Notes under the pieces: model-generated
What the model was told of the DNA's origin: nothing
The model's database searches: none
What the model saw: only the letters and a program-made list of their open reading frames with translations
DNA from: Arcobacter sp. CECT 8986
Lineage (GTDB): Bacteria; Campylobacterota; Campylobacteria; Campylobacterales; Arcobacteraceae
Length of the DNA stretch: 64,000 bases
NCBI RefSeq assembly: GCF_004116725.1
Contig: NZ_PDKG01000004.1
Coordinates: forward strand, 124,001 to 188,000
Direction of reading: 5' to 3'
Made by a program: the position numbers and the translations under genes
Part shown: in pieces, positions 44,395 through 53,744 of the stretch
Layout of the letters: the number at the start of each line of letters is the position of its first letter
How positions within the stretch are numbered: the stretch's first letter is position 1

Positions 44395-46097
44395 GAATAC
44401 TCTTACTTACCATTTTATTTTTATTATCTTTAGATGCAAAAGATTTACTAATAAAAAATAGATTTATAAAAATAGATGATGACAAAATATTCAATCAATT
44501 AAAAGATTTTGATTTTGAAAAACAAAAACTAAAAAAAGCAACAATAAAAATAACTCTTGATAAAGAACTTTTAAAAAATAAAGAGTTTTATCTTAAAATA
44601 ATTTGTGATTCAAAAAATATAAAAAATACAAATATAAAATATAAAAATTTTTCTGATTTTATAATAATAAAAGTAGACAAATCTTCTTCTAAAAATATCT
44701 TTTTGACATTTGAATATCCTAAAAAACAACAACTTAAATTTGCACTAATAAGATATAACAGTTTTGAATATAAATATCTACAAAAAAAAGAGAATCTTCT
44801 TTATGGATTAGCATATGGAATAATATTTTGTGCTTTTTTATATAATTTTGCAATATTTTTATATACAAAGCAAAAATCTTTTTTGTATTACTCTTTGATG
44901 CAATTTTGTCTTATTTTTATTCTTTATTATGCTGTACTTCTTGTAGAACAATCTTATATAAATAACACTCAACAAATCTTAACAGATTTTTTTGAAACCT
45001 TTTGTATTTTGATGATGATTCTATTTTCAAAAGAGATTTTAAATAGTAAAAAAAATATAAAATATATAGATAAATTACTTAATATATTAGTATATTTAAG
45101 TCTAATAGATTTACTTATAATTTTAATGTATGGATACTCACAACTATATAACTATATTCCTCGCTCTGTAATTGTTTTTACACTAGTTTTTGCTGGTTTT
45201 GTATGTATGATAAAAGGACAAAAAGTTGCAATTTTCTATTTTCTTGGTTGGTTAGTTGTATTTATATGTCTAACAATGATGGAACATGATACTTTTTATA
45301 TAAATAATTTATATATTATTCATATTGGACTTCCTTTAGAATCAGTTATATTAAGTTTTGCACTAGCATATAAATTAAAATTAAGTAGTGATGAGAAAAG
45401 ACAAAAAGACAATATGCTAATACAACAAAGTAAATTAGCCTCAATGGGTGAGATGTTAAATAATATTGCCCATCAATGGAGACAACCTTTGACAAATCTA
45501 TCTTTTATAAATATGGATTTAAAAATGGCAATAAAAAGTGATGATATTAATACAGACTACTTAAATGAAATTGTAAAAGACTCAACAAAACAGATAAATT
45601 TTATGTCTGAAACCCTTGATAATTTTAAAGGTTTTTATCAACCAAGTAGAAAAAAAGAGAGTTTTTTTATAAGTGAAACTATCTACTCTTGTATAAATAC
45701 TATAGAAAATAGTCTATTACAAGAAAAAATAAATTTAGATATTCAAATCATAAAAGATAAAAGAATAACTGCTTATAAAAATGAATTGATTCAAGTACTT
45801 TTAAATCTAATTACAAACTCAAAAGATGTCATAAAACAAAGAGAAATTTCATCTGCTGAAATTATTATTAAATTAAACATAGATGAAAAGAATAATTGTA
45901 TTTTAGAAATTATTGATAATGCAGGTGGCATAGATAAAAAGATAATAAATAAGATTTTTGAGCCATATTTTACTACAAAGAATGAAGGTAGTGGGATTGG
46001 ATTGTATATGAGTAAAGTAATTATTCAATCTCATTTTAAAGGAGAAATAACTGTACAAAACAACTTAAAAGGTGCTCATTTTAAAATAGTAATATAA
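44391..46097 (+). CDS. 7TMR-DISM sensor histidine kinase (copy 1)
   Basis: A 568-residue kinase. A signal peptide (about 1-16) is followed by a beta-rich extracytoplasmic domain of the 7TMR-DISMED2 type, then about seven membrane helices (about 135-335, starting GLAYGIIFCAFLYNFAIFLY), a short coil, an H-box LNNIAHQWRQPLTNLS (His near 361) and an ATPase ending in GSGIGLYMSKVII. The paralogue at 48293 has exactly the same length. It probably senses a periplasmic ligand linked to iron or siderophore. Confidence 0.86.
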   Translation: MRILLLTILFLLSLDAKDLLIKNRFIKIDDDKIFNQLKDFDFEKQKLKKATIKITLDKELLKNKEFYLKIICDSKNIKNTNIKYKNFSDFIIIKVDKSSSKNIFLTFEYPKKQQLKFALIRYNSFEYKYLQKKENLLYGLAYGIIFCAFLYNFAIFLYTKQKSFLYYSLMQFCLIFILYYAVLLVEQSYINNTQQILTDFFETFCILMMILFSKEILNSKKNIKYIDKLLNILVYLSLIDLLIILMYGYSQLYNYIPRSVIVFTLVFAGFVCMIKGQKVAIFYFLGWLVVFICLTMMEHDTFYINNLYIIHIGLPLESVILSFALAYKLKLSSDEKRQKDNMLIQQSKLASMGEMLNNIAHQWRQPLTNLSFINMDLKMAIKSDDINTDYLNEIVKDSTKQINFMSETLDNFKGFYQPSRKKESFFISETIYSCINTIENSLLQEKINLDIQIIKDKRITAYKNELIQVLLNLITNSKDVIKQREISSAEIIIKLNIDEKNNCILEIIDNAGGIDKKIINKIFEPYFTTKNEGSGIGLYMSKVIIQSHFKGEITVQNNLKGAHFKIVI

Positions 46098-46143
46098 AAA
46101 TAAGAAAGGACACTACTTTTTTATATACTTCTTCAAATAATAT

Positions 46144-46165
46144 CAATAGTGATTATTAGTATATT
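46144..46165 (+). promoter_or_regulatory. Fur-like site before the first TonB receptor
   Basis: CAATAGTGATTATTAGTATA overlaps this stretch. It shares AATAGTGATTAT and TAGTATATT with the element before the second response regulator (50711-50729), which has CAT inserted between these halves. The receptor starts at 46184. Confidence 0.5.
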
Positions 46166-46183
46166 AAAAACACAAGGGAATTT

Positions 46184-48283
46184 ATGAGGAAAAACACTTA
46201 TAAAAATCTATTTATTACTACACTTGTTAGTGTTTGTACAGCAAATAGTATCTATGCAAAAGAGAATCAAAATTTAGGTGATGTAATAATTCAAGGAAGT
46301 AAATTAGAAAGAAGTTTACAAGAGACTACTTCTAGTATTCAAGTTTTTAATGATGTTGATTTTTTAAATAGCAGTAGTTTAAATGATATGTATGATATTT
46401 TTGAGCAAACATCAAATATTAATCGTTCTGGTAAATATGGTTTTAATATAAGAGGAATTAGTACAGTTGGTATTGCTGGAACTTATATGGGTCCTAGAAC
46501 AATTGATGTGTCAATTGATGGTGTTTCTCAAGGCTCAAATGCTTCAAAACAAGGAGCAATATCAACATGGGATATGCAACAAGTTGAAGTAATAAAAGGC
46601 CCACAATCAACAACTCAAGGAAGAAATGCTTTAGCAGGAGCAGTGGTACTTAAAACTAAAGACCCTGAATTTATTCCAAATGGTGCAGTTCAACTTGATT
46701 ATGCAACTCATAATAATAGACAGTTCTCTGTTATGCAAACAGGACCAATTACTGATAACTTAGCATTTAGATTATCTGTTGACCACAAGTACTCAGGAGG
46801 TTTTGTAACTAATAGTGATATTAGAGGTGATAAATTTAATGAAAGTAAAATTACAAATGTAAGAGGAAAATTACTATATAAATTTGATAATGATGCAACA
46901 GTTTTATTAAATTTGAGTAGATTAAATTATGATGATTCTGGTAATACAAATGTTACAAAAGATAGAAAAAGTTTATGGAATACAGATGGTCACTATAATA
47001 CTGATGCAATTTCACACTCTATTGAAGTAAACTATCCAATAAATGAAAACTGGTCAATGAAATCAATTACAAGTTTTACAGATGAAACTTTAGATAGATT
47101 AAGTGACTTTGATAAACTTGATGGAAATGCACTTGCTAATATGGATAGAAGAAACAAAAGTTTTAATCAAGAGATAAGATTTAACTACAAAGGAGAAAAC
47201 TCTAAAAGTGTAATTGGTCTTTATCACTCACAAGGAAAAGGTGTAGATGATAGAAAAGTTACAGATTTAAATGGTACTTCTACATTTGGGGTTCCTGGAC
47301 TTTTATTAAGCTACCAACAAGACTTGGAAGAAAAGTTTAAAAATAGTGCTATTTATTTTAATACAGATTACTACTTAACTGACAATTTAACTTTACTTTT
47401 AGGAGCTAGACTTGACAGAGATACAAGGGAAAATAGTAGTGATATAGATGCACAAAGAACAACTAACTTAGGAGCACTTAATCCTATTATTGATTCTAGA
47501 TTAGCCTCACTTGCAAGTGGAGATATAGAAGCTAAAAAAAATAGTACTAATTTCTTACCAAAAATTGGTTTCAATTATAAATGGAATGATAATATTCACA
47601 CAGGATTTGTTTACTCTAAAGGTTATAGACCAGGAGGAATGTCTGTAAATCCAATAAGTGCAGCGGCAAAGGATTATGAAGCAGAATTTACAAATAATTA
47701 TGAACTATCTTTTAAATCATTATGGTTAGATAAAAGATTGTCTTTAAATGCAAATATTTTTTATACTACGTGGAAAGACCAACAAGTATCAGAACAAGGT
47801 AACTCAAGTAGCCCTTTTGATATAAATGTAGTAAATGCTGGAAAATCTACACTAAAAGGTATAGAACTTGATTCAAAATATCAACTAAATGATGAGATAG
47901 ATTTATATGGAAATGTAGGTTATTTAAAAGCTACATATAAAGAATATGAAGATGGAACAAATGATTATAAAGGAAATGAGTTAATAAAAAGCCCAAATAT
48001 CACAGCTAATATTGGTGCAAATTATAGAAATTCAAGTGGCTACTTTATAGGAGGAAACATAAACTATATTGGCTCACAATATGCAGACAGTGCAAACGAA
48101 AGAAAAATAGATTCATATTATGTTACAAATATAAAAACAGGATATGAAAAAGATGACTGGGCTTTATACGTTTATGCAAATAACTTATTTGATAAAAATT
48201 ATGAAATAAATAACTATGGTTCAGGTGAATATGAGATGGGAGACCAAAGAGTTGTAGGTGTAAACTTTAGATATTATTGGTAA
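46184..48283 (+). CDS. TonB-dependent siderophore receptor (first)
   Basis: A 699-residue outer-membrane receptor. A signal peptide (to about residue 25) precedes a plug domain with TonB-box-like DVIIQGS and VEVIKGPQSTTQGRNALAGA. The C-terminal barrel ends with VVGVNFRYYW, the aromatic end required for assembly. The plug and barrel length fit a ferric-siderophore receptor; the ligand is unknown. It is downstream of the RR/kinase pair in the same direction and has its own Fur-like site. Confidence 0.88.
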   Translation: MRKNTYKNLFITTLVSVCTANSIYAKENQNLGDVIIQGSKLERSLQETTSSIQVFNDVDFLNSSSLNDMYDIFEQTSNINRSGKYGFNIRGISTVGIAGTYMGPRTIDVSIDGVSQGSNASKQGAISTWDMQQVEVIKGPQSTTQGRNALAGAVVLKTKDPEFIPNGAVQLDYATHNNRQFSVMQTGPITDNLAFRLSVDHKYSGGFVTNSDIRGDKFNESKITNVRGKLLYKFDNDATVLLNLSRLNYDDSGNTNVTKDRKSLWNTDGHYNTDAISHSIEVNYPINENWSMKSITSFTDETLDRLSDFDKLDGNALANMDRRNKSFNQEIRFNYKGENSKSVIGLYHSQGKGVDDRKVTDLNGTSTFGVPGLLLSYQQDLEEKFKNSAIYFNTDYYLTDNLTLLLGARLDRDTRENSSDIDAQRTTNLGALNPIIDSRLASLASGDIEAKKNSTNFLPKIGFNYKWNDNIHTGFVYSKGYRPGGMSVNPISAAAKDYEAEFTNNYELSFKSLWLDKRLSLNANIFYTTWKDQQVSEQGNSSSPFDINVVNAGKSTLKGIELDSKYQLNDEIDLYGNVGYLKATYKEYEDGTNDYKGNELIKSPNITANIGANYRNSSGYFIGGNINYIGSQYADSANERKIDSYYVTNIKTGYEKDDWALYVYANNLFDKNYEINNYGSGEYEMGDQRVVGVNFRYYW

Positions 48284-48294
48284 TATCTAAAGTT
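48263..48294. terminator. Hairpin joining the ends of the first receptor and second kinase
   Basis: AACTTTAGATATTA and TAATATCTAAAGTT form a perfect 14-bp stem with a TTGG loop, made from the last receptor codons, its stop and the end of the convergent kinase gene. There is no T-run, so it may end or protect both transcripts. Confidence 0.6.
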
Positions 48295-49999
48295 AAACGA
48301 CTACATTAAAACAAGCACCATTTGGGATATTTTCTACTGAAATATCTCCTTTGAAATGAGAGTTAATTATAGTTTTAGACATATAAAGCCCTATTCCACT
48401 TCCACTATCTTTTGTAGTAAAATATGGCTCAAAAACTTTATTAATTATCTTCTCATTTATTCCACCAGCATTATCACAAACTTTAGTAATACTTTTTGAA
48501 TCTTTCATATTTATACAAATATCTATTTTTGCATCTTTTATATTTTTTTGAATTAATTCATCTTTTGCATTTGTAATTAGATTTAAAATTACTTGAGAAT
48601 ACTCATTTTCATATGAATAGACTTTTTTATCTTTTATAATTTCTACACTAATTTCTATTTTATAAATATCAAGTAAAGGCTTCATTATTGCGACTGCTTT
48701 TTTTACACCATCACTTATTAAAAAATATTGTTTTGCTTTGTTTGTCTTATAAAAATTACTAAAGCTATTTATTGTGTTTGACATAAAATCTATTTGCTCG
48801 TTTGATTCTTTTACTTTTTCTTCTACATATTTTGAATCTAATTCATTTAATTGTGCAGCAACTTGCAAATTCATATTTATATAATTTAGATGAGTTAAAG
48901 GCTGTCTCCATTGATGTGCAATATTATTTATCATTTCACCCATTGAGGCTAATTTACTTTTATGTATTAGCATTTTTTCTTTTTCATTCTTCTCTTTTAC
49001 TATTTTTTTTAGAGTAAAAGCCAATGCAACACTAAATATTATAGACTCCATAGGTGCTGCAAGATGAATCATATATATTCCACTTATAGAAAAATACATC
49101 TCTTGAATAAGTCCTACAAAAATTGCCATAAAACTCCAACCAATAGTATAAATTATTGCATTTTTATTACCTTTTAAAGTTGATATTATTCCTAAGATTG
49201 CAGGTATTAAAAAACTTACATAAAAGTGCATATACTCATACAAAATTGAGTATTTAAAAATCACAATAAGAACCAAATCAAATATATTTAAGAAGATAAA
49301 AAAATTGATAAATTTATTAATTAGAGGCATTTTTCTTTTTATATTTAAAATCTCTTTTGCAAAAAGAACAGTAAATAAAAATCCACTTGTTTCAAAAATA
49401 TCAACAATAGCTTGTCCTAAAATTGAAGGATAAGGTTGATAAGAAAAATATACAAATCCAAGTAGTGATAAAAGAACAAAAAACTGCATAATAGAGTAGT
49501 ATAAAAAACATCTTCTATTTGTAGAAAAATATATAATAAAGTAGTATAAAAATGCACAAAAGATTATTCCATAAGCTAATCCATATATTATTCCCTCATA
49601 AGGTAATAAATATTTATACTCAAAAGGTGTGATTAATTTTAGTCTAAATCCTGGTCTTTTTGCATGTTTATATTCATATTTAAAGTATAAAATATTTGGA
49701 GTGTTTTCATCAATTTTACTAATTAAAAGATGATTATATTTTCTAAGTTTTATATTTGATTCAACTAAGTTTTTATCATCACTAACTATATTTAGATAAA
49801 AGACTTTGCCTTTTAGATTTTTTTTATTTAGCTTCACTTTCATTAGAAATTTATCAACTATTTTATGTCTATATTCCCAATAACTTGCTGCTTTAAAATC
49901 TTTATAATTTTCAGAAATAGAAATATCTTCAATGATGTTAAATTTATCTGCATATAAATTTGCAAAAAACAAAGAAAAAAGTATAAGTATTCTAATCAA
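48293..49999 (-). CDS. 7TMR-DISM sensor histidine kinase (copy 2)
   Basis: Same architecture and length (568 residues) as the kinase at 44391: signal peptide, extracytoplasmic DISM domain, seven helices from GLAYGIIFCAFLYYFIIYFS, H-box INNIAHQWRQPLTHLN and an ATPase ending in GSGIGLYMSKTII. The start is TTG, overlapping the response-regulator stop (TTGA). It faces the first copy head to tail across the receptor at 46184. Its sensor part differs clearly from copy 1, so a different ligand is likely. Confidence 0.86.
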   Translation of the reverse strand: MIRILILFSLFFANLYADKFNIIEDISISENYKDFKAASYWEYRHKIVDKFLMKVKLNKKNLKGKVFYLNIVSDDKNLVESNIKLRKYNHLLISKIDENTPNILYFKYEYKHAKRPGFRLKLITPFEYKYLLPYEGIIYGLAYGIIFCAFLYYFIIYFSTNRRCFLYYSIMQFFVLLSLLGFVYFSYQPYPSILGQAIVDIFETSGFLFTVLFAKEILNIKRKMPLINKFINFFIFLNIFDLVLIVIFKYSILYEYMHFYVSFLIPAILGIISTLKGNKNAIIYTIGWSFMAIFVGLIQEMYFSISGIYMIHLAAPMESIIFSVALAFTLKKIVKEKNEKEKMLIHKSKLASMGEMINNIAHQWRQPLTHLNYINMNLQVAAQLNELDSKYVEEKVKESNEQIDFMSNTINSFSNFYKTNKAKQYFLISDGVKKAVAIMKPLLDIYKIEISVEIIKDKKVYSYENEYSQVILNLITNAKDELIQKNIKDAKIDICINMKDSKSITKVCDNAGGINEKIINKVFEPYFTTKDSGSGIGLYMSKTIINSHFKGDISVENIPNGACFNVVV

Positions 50000-50679
50000 A
50001 GTAACTCAATTTTATAGCCTATTTTAGATAGGTTTTTTATACAATTTATTGGTAGTTTTTTTCGTAAATCTCTAACTAAAAGTCTAATTGCATTTTCACT
50101 CATATACTCATCATACCAAATATGATTTTGTATCTGTTCATAAGTCACTGTTCTTGAAGAGTTTTCACATAAAAGTTTTAAAAATGAAATTTCATTTTTT
50201 GTTAGCTTTATAACCTCATCTTTAACTTTTAATTCACTTGTCATAATATCAAAATAAGAATCTTTTGTAATATATTTTTTATTATTTTCATTTTCAAAAA
50301 CACTTTTAGCACATTGAATTAATAAAGGAAAAATTGTTTCATGTTTTATTGGTTTTGTCAAATATTTCACTAAATGTAAATCTATAGCATCAAGTAAATA
50401 TTTTGTATCAGTAAAAGCACTCAATACAATAAATTGGATATCTTTATTTGTTTGTCTTACTTTTCTAATCATATCCAAGCCATTTAATTTAGGCATTTTT
50501 ATATCAGAAATTACTAAATGAGGAGAGTACTCTTCTATTTTTAAAAGGCCATCAACTGCATCTTTTGCTTCATATACATTATCAAATAATCTTTTTAGAT
50601 ATGACACAGCATTTACTCTAATATTCTCTTCATCTTCTATGTAAAGTATTTTTAATTTTTTGTACTTTTGTTTTAACAT
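49996..50679 (-). CDS. OmpR-type response regulator (copy 2)
   Basis: Paralogue of the regulator at 43702, about 227 residues from ATG 50679. The receiver has YIEDEE, phospho-acceptor aspartate in VISDIKMPK and lysine in LTKPIKHETI; the C-terminal part has LTKNEISFLKLLCENSSRTV. I chose ATG 50679 over TTG 50694. TATAAT ends 6 bases before it, which predicts transcription starting at the A of the ATG, so the transcript would be leaderless. It lies downstream of the second receptor. Confidence 0.87.
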   Translation of the reverse strand: MLKQKYKKLKILYIEDEENIRVNAVSYLKRLFDNVYEAKDAVDGLLKIEEYSPHLVISDIKMPKLNGLDMIRKVRQTNKDIQFIVLSAFTDTKYLLDAIDLHLVKYLTKPIKHETIFPLLIQCAKSVFENENNKKYITKDSYFDIMTSELKVKDEVIKLTKNEISFLKLLCENSSRTVTYEQIQNHIWYDEYMSENAIRLLVRDLRKKLPINCIKNLSKIGYKIELL

Positions 50680-50685
50680 AAAAGA

Positions 50686-50729
50686 ATTATACAATATTTT
50701 TAATAAATATTAATAGTGATTATCATTAG
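50686..50729 (-). promoter_or_regulatory. Promoter and Fur box of the second response regulator
   Basis: On the minus strand, CTAATGATAATCACTATTA (50729-50711) is close to the GATAATGATAATCATTATC Fur consensus. TATAAT at 50691-50686 is a perfect -10 box. The start falls on the ATG at 50679, and the Fur box is centred near -41. Confidence 0.65.
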
Positions 50730-50757
50730 TATATTTTTGAGGTGTTTATTGTTTTAA

Positions 50758-50778
50758 CAAGACCAAAAACTGGTCTTG
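50758..50778 (-). terminator. Hairpin after the second TonB receptor
   Basis: CAAGACCA and TGGTCTTG form an 8-bp stem with a five-base loop, 6 bases past the receptor stop. The T-run after it on the minus strand is weak, so it may be a partial terminator before the response regulator. Confidence 0.55.
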
Positions 50779-50784
50779 CTTTAA

Positions 50785-52911
50785 TTAAAATGAGTATTGT
50801 AAAGTTAAAGTTGCATTTCTAGGGTCTGCATAAACCATACTATTATCAGAACCACCCTCTCCAATTCCTGCATAATATCTTCTATCAAAAATATTATTTA
50901 CATTTAATTGAAGATTTAAATTTTTATTTATTTTATAATTTGCCATTACATCTGCTGTTACAGTTGGACTTTGAGTAATTGTTCCATATGCTGTTTTATT
51001 TGATTGTTTACTATTATAATTAACACCTGCACCAAAACTTAAATCTTTTAATTTATATTTTGTAAATAAATTTGCAGTTGTTCTTGATGCATATGTTGCA
51101 AACTTATCACCATTTGCATCTTTTGCTTCAAAGTTTGCTAATCCAAAGTTAATATTCCAATTATCTGTAATTTCACCAGCTAATTCAAACTCAAAACCTT
51201 TACTTGTTACACCTTCTGCTGCTTTATATGCATTATCTGACGAACCAAATACTTTTTTATCTCCATCTCTTTGAGCTACATTATCTTGCTCTATTCTAAA
51301 TACAGATAAAGATGCATTTAATTTACCATCAAAATACTCACCTTTTATACCAACTTCATAGTTTTTACCTTCAATTGGATCTATATAACTTCCACTTGCA
51401 GTTTGTTCTTCTTGAGGATTAAAAATCTCAGTATAACTTGCATAAATAGAGTGATTATCATTTATATCATAAACTACACCAACATATGGAGTTACTTCAT
51501 TATTAAACTCTCTATTACCCTTCCCATCATTACTTTCATATTCCCAATCAGAAAATCTCGCACCTGCAATTAATTTTAAACTATCTAAAAGTGAAAATTT
51601 ACCAACTAAATACATACCTGTTTGTACTGTTTTATCAGGAGAAGTAGGATTTGAATAATCAAATTTAGGTTTTGCAATATTTATATGATTAAAATTTAAA
51701 GAAGCCCCACCTAAAGATGGATATCCCCAATTATTATAAACAGTTTGCTTTTTGTTATACATATATCCTACAATAATCTCTTGTTCTAATCCACCTAAAG
51801 TAAATGGTGCAGAGATATATGCATCAATATTATTCTCTTTGTCATATTGGTCATTTGTATATGCTAATGGTGTATACTCTACACCCATATTTGTTGCTTT
51901 ATCAACTCTTCCTCCAAAATATAATAAAGAAGTATCACTATATATTTTTTTGTGTGAGTAAGATAGATTAAAAGTTATATCATCGTATAAAAATTGTTTT
52001 AAATCTACAAAATAGTTTTTTGTTTTACTATTCCAATATGTCCAATCTTCTGTAACTGTATCTTTTTTGTCAAAGTGTGTTCTACTTCCATTTGTATAAA
52101 ATGCAGGTAAACCACCCCATCTTATTCCATCTCTATCAAGTTTTTGATAACTTGCCCCTAAAGATAAAAATGTTGTGTCAGTTAAATCCATATCAACTAC
52201 ACCATAGAAAAAGTCATTTTTCTTTTGATATTTATCCATAAAAGATTTTTTATCTTCATGTTTTGCAACAATTCTTGCTCTTACACTACCTTCACTATTT
52301 AAAGGAGTTGAAATATCAGCTGTTGCACTATATCTATCCCAAGAACCACCAGATAAAGAGATATTACCTTTAAAGTCTTTACTTGTTGCATGTTTTCTAA
52401 CAAAGTTTAAACTCAATGCAGGATTTCCAGCACCAGTTGTTAAACCATTTGCACCTTTTACAACTTCTACTCTATCAAACATCGCTAAGTCAAAATCATT
52501 ATCAGCAATAGTTGCATGTGAAGGCATACCATCAACTTTGTAATAATCTATTTTAAAACCTCTTGCATTAGGATAAATTCTTTCATCCCATCTATTAACA
52601 GTAACTCCAGAAACATTTGCCATCAAATCTTGAAATGAAGTAATGTTTTGGTCTTTCATTTGTTGTGTTGTCATAACTGATACTGATTGTGGAGTATTTC
52701 TTATTGATAAGTTTAATTTACTTGATGTTCTCATTCCATCAACAGTATAAGATTTAGTATTTTCTGAGTCAGTTGATGAAACAACCTCAACTGAGCCTAA
52801 TGATTTACTACTCTTTTCAACTTTATTTTCCTCTTTTGCATACGAATGAGTACTTAAAATAAAAGCTGCGCATAAAGAAAGTCTAACGAAATTTTTTCTA
52901 TTAAATTTCAT
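50785..52911 (-). CDS. TonB-dependent receptor, FhuE-like (second)
   Basis: A 708-residue outer-membrane receptor. Signal peptide to about residue 25, then SLGSVEVVSST as possible TonB box and a plug with NTPQSVSVMTTQQMKDQNIT and VEVVKGANGLTTGAGNPALS. These resemble FhuE/PupB-type receptors for hydroxamate-type siderophores. The barrel ends NATLTLQYSF. A GATAATAATTATC operator lies just upstream. The RR/kinase pair follows on the same strand; the transposase-derived gene diverges from it. Confidence 0.9.
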   Translation of the reverse strand: MKFNRKNFVRLSLCAAFILSTHSYAKEENKVEKSSKSLGSVEVVSSTDSENTKSYTVDGMRTSSKLNLSIRNTPQSVSVMTTQQMKDQNITSFQDLMANVSGVTVNRWDERIYPNARGFKIDYYKVDGMPSHATIADNDFDLAMFDRVEVVKGANGLTTGAGNPALSLNFVRKHATSKDFKGNISLSGGSWDRYSATADISTPLNSEGSVRARIVAKHEDKKSFMDKYQKKNDFFYGVVDMDLTDTTFLSLGASYQKLDRDGIRWGGLPAFYTNGSRTHFDKKDTVTEDWTYWNSKTKNYFVDLKQFLYDDITFNLSYSHKKIYSDTSLLYFGGRVDKATNMGVEYTPLAYTNDQYDKENNIDAYISAPFTLGGLEQEIIVGYMYNKKQTVYNNWGYPSLGGASLNFNHINIAKPKFDYSNPTSPDKTVQTGMYLVGKFSLLDSLKLIAGARFSDWEYESNDGKGNREFNNEVTPYVGVVYDINDNHSIYASYTEIFNPQEEQTASGSYIDPIEGKNYEVGIKGEYFDGKLNASLSVFRIEQDNVAQRDGDKKVFGSSDNAYKAAEGVTSKGFEFELAGEITDNWNINFGLANFEAKDANGDKFATYASRTTANLFTKYKLKDLSFGAGVNYNSKQSNKTAYGTITQSPTVTADVMANYKINKNLNLQLNVNNIFDRRYYAGIGEGGSDNSMVYADPRNATLTLQYSF

Positions 52912-52936
52912 AAATTTGCTCCTTGTGTATATTTAC

Positions 52937-52949
52937 GATAATAATTATC
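52937..52949 (-). promoter_or_regulatory. Fur box before the second TonB receptor
   Basis: GATAATAATTATC is a perfect 13-base palindrome matching the core of Fur sites. It is 26 bases upstream of the receptor start and within the region shared with the divergent transposase-derived gene. Confidence 0.65.
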
Positions 52950-53093
52950 AGAATTAATCTGATGGAATTATTTCTTTTTTTTCCTTATAGAAATATTATT
53001 AATTTTTTTATCATGACAACCAATTTTCAAAGGGAAAATAATATTTAAATCTCCACATTTTTTGCACATTTTTTTTAAATATTATTGCTTACC

Positions 53094-53672
53094 ATGATAT
53101 TAAAAAATTTAAATTCAAAAAAAATAGAACTTACTAAAATAGAAGATATTTACAAATACTTTATACAAGATTTTACTGCAAGTGATACAGCAAAAGAGGT
53201 AAATCTTAGTAGACAAACAATAAATAAATATTATAAAGATTTTAGAAATCTACTTCTTAGCAAAACACAAAATAGATTTGATATCACAAATACTTCTCAA
53301 GAGTGCATAATCTTATATAGTTATAGTTTCAATAAAATAGACTTCTATTACATAGAGCATAAAAATAAATACTATTATTTAGACAAAGAAGATATAAAAA
53401 ATAAAGAACTATTTAATTTAATAGAAGATAAAATCAAAGAGAAATTAAATAATCACAAAAAAGCAAATGCAGTAAAAATACTTTATAATAAAAACAAAAA
53501 CTCATACTTTATATTAGGATATTTAAACTCTTCAAAAAATATAAATGATTATATTTCTAAAAGATTGAAAAAATTTAGAGGTATAAATAAAAATAACTAT
53601 AAAATGTATCTTGAAGAATCTTTTATTAGATACAATACAAATAAAGCTCATCTTCTTAATATTCTGTTTTAA
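53094..53672 (+). CDS. Small protein derived from an IS1595 (ISXO2-like) transposase
   Basis: A 192-residue protein. N-terminal FTASDTAKEVNLSRQTINKY is a helix-turn-helix and C-terminal KRLKKFRGINKNNYKMYLEE resembles the end of ISXO2-like transposases. The middle section lacks an evident DDE catalytic set and the N-terminal zinc ribbon is missing, so it should not transpose. I saw no terminal repeats. The start ATG 53094 is preferred to a TTG at 53085; TATTAT at 53080-53085 predicts an almost leaderless mRNA. It lies between two receptors, so it could act as a repurposed regulator. Confidence 0.55.
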   Translation: MILKNLNSKKIELTKIEDIYKYFIQDFTASDTAKEVNLSRQTINKYYKDFRNLLLSKTQNRFDITNTSQECIILYSYSFNKIDFYYIEHKNKYYYLDKEDIKNKELFNLIEDKIKEKLNNHKKANAVKILYNKNKNSYFILGYLNSSKNINDYISKRLKKFRGINKNNYKMYLEESFIRYNTNKAHLLNILF

Positions 53673-53701
53673 TTTACATTAATTCCCTTTTAAATAAATT
53701 T

Positions 53702-53720
53702 TGATTACTATTATCATAAT
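53702..53720 (+). promoter_or_regulatory. Possible Fur-like site and promoter of the AraC-type gene
   Basis: TGATTACTATTATCATAAT resembles half of a Fur box. CATAAT (53715-53720) or TACAAT (53727-53732) may serve as -10. The gene starts at 53745. Confidence 0.35.
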
Positions 53721-53744
53721 ACTATTTACAATTGGGAAATTTAT

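Noticed and set aside
53094-53672. Complete insertion sequence
   Set aside because: No terminal inverted repeats or target duplication seen around it, and the catalytic core is not recognisable, so it is called as a derived protein only.
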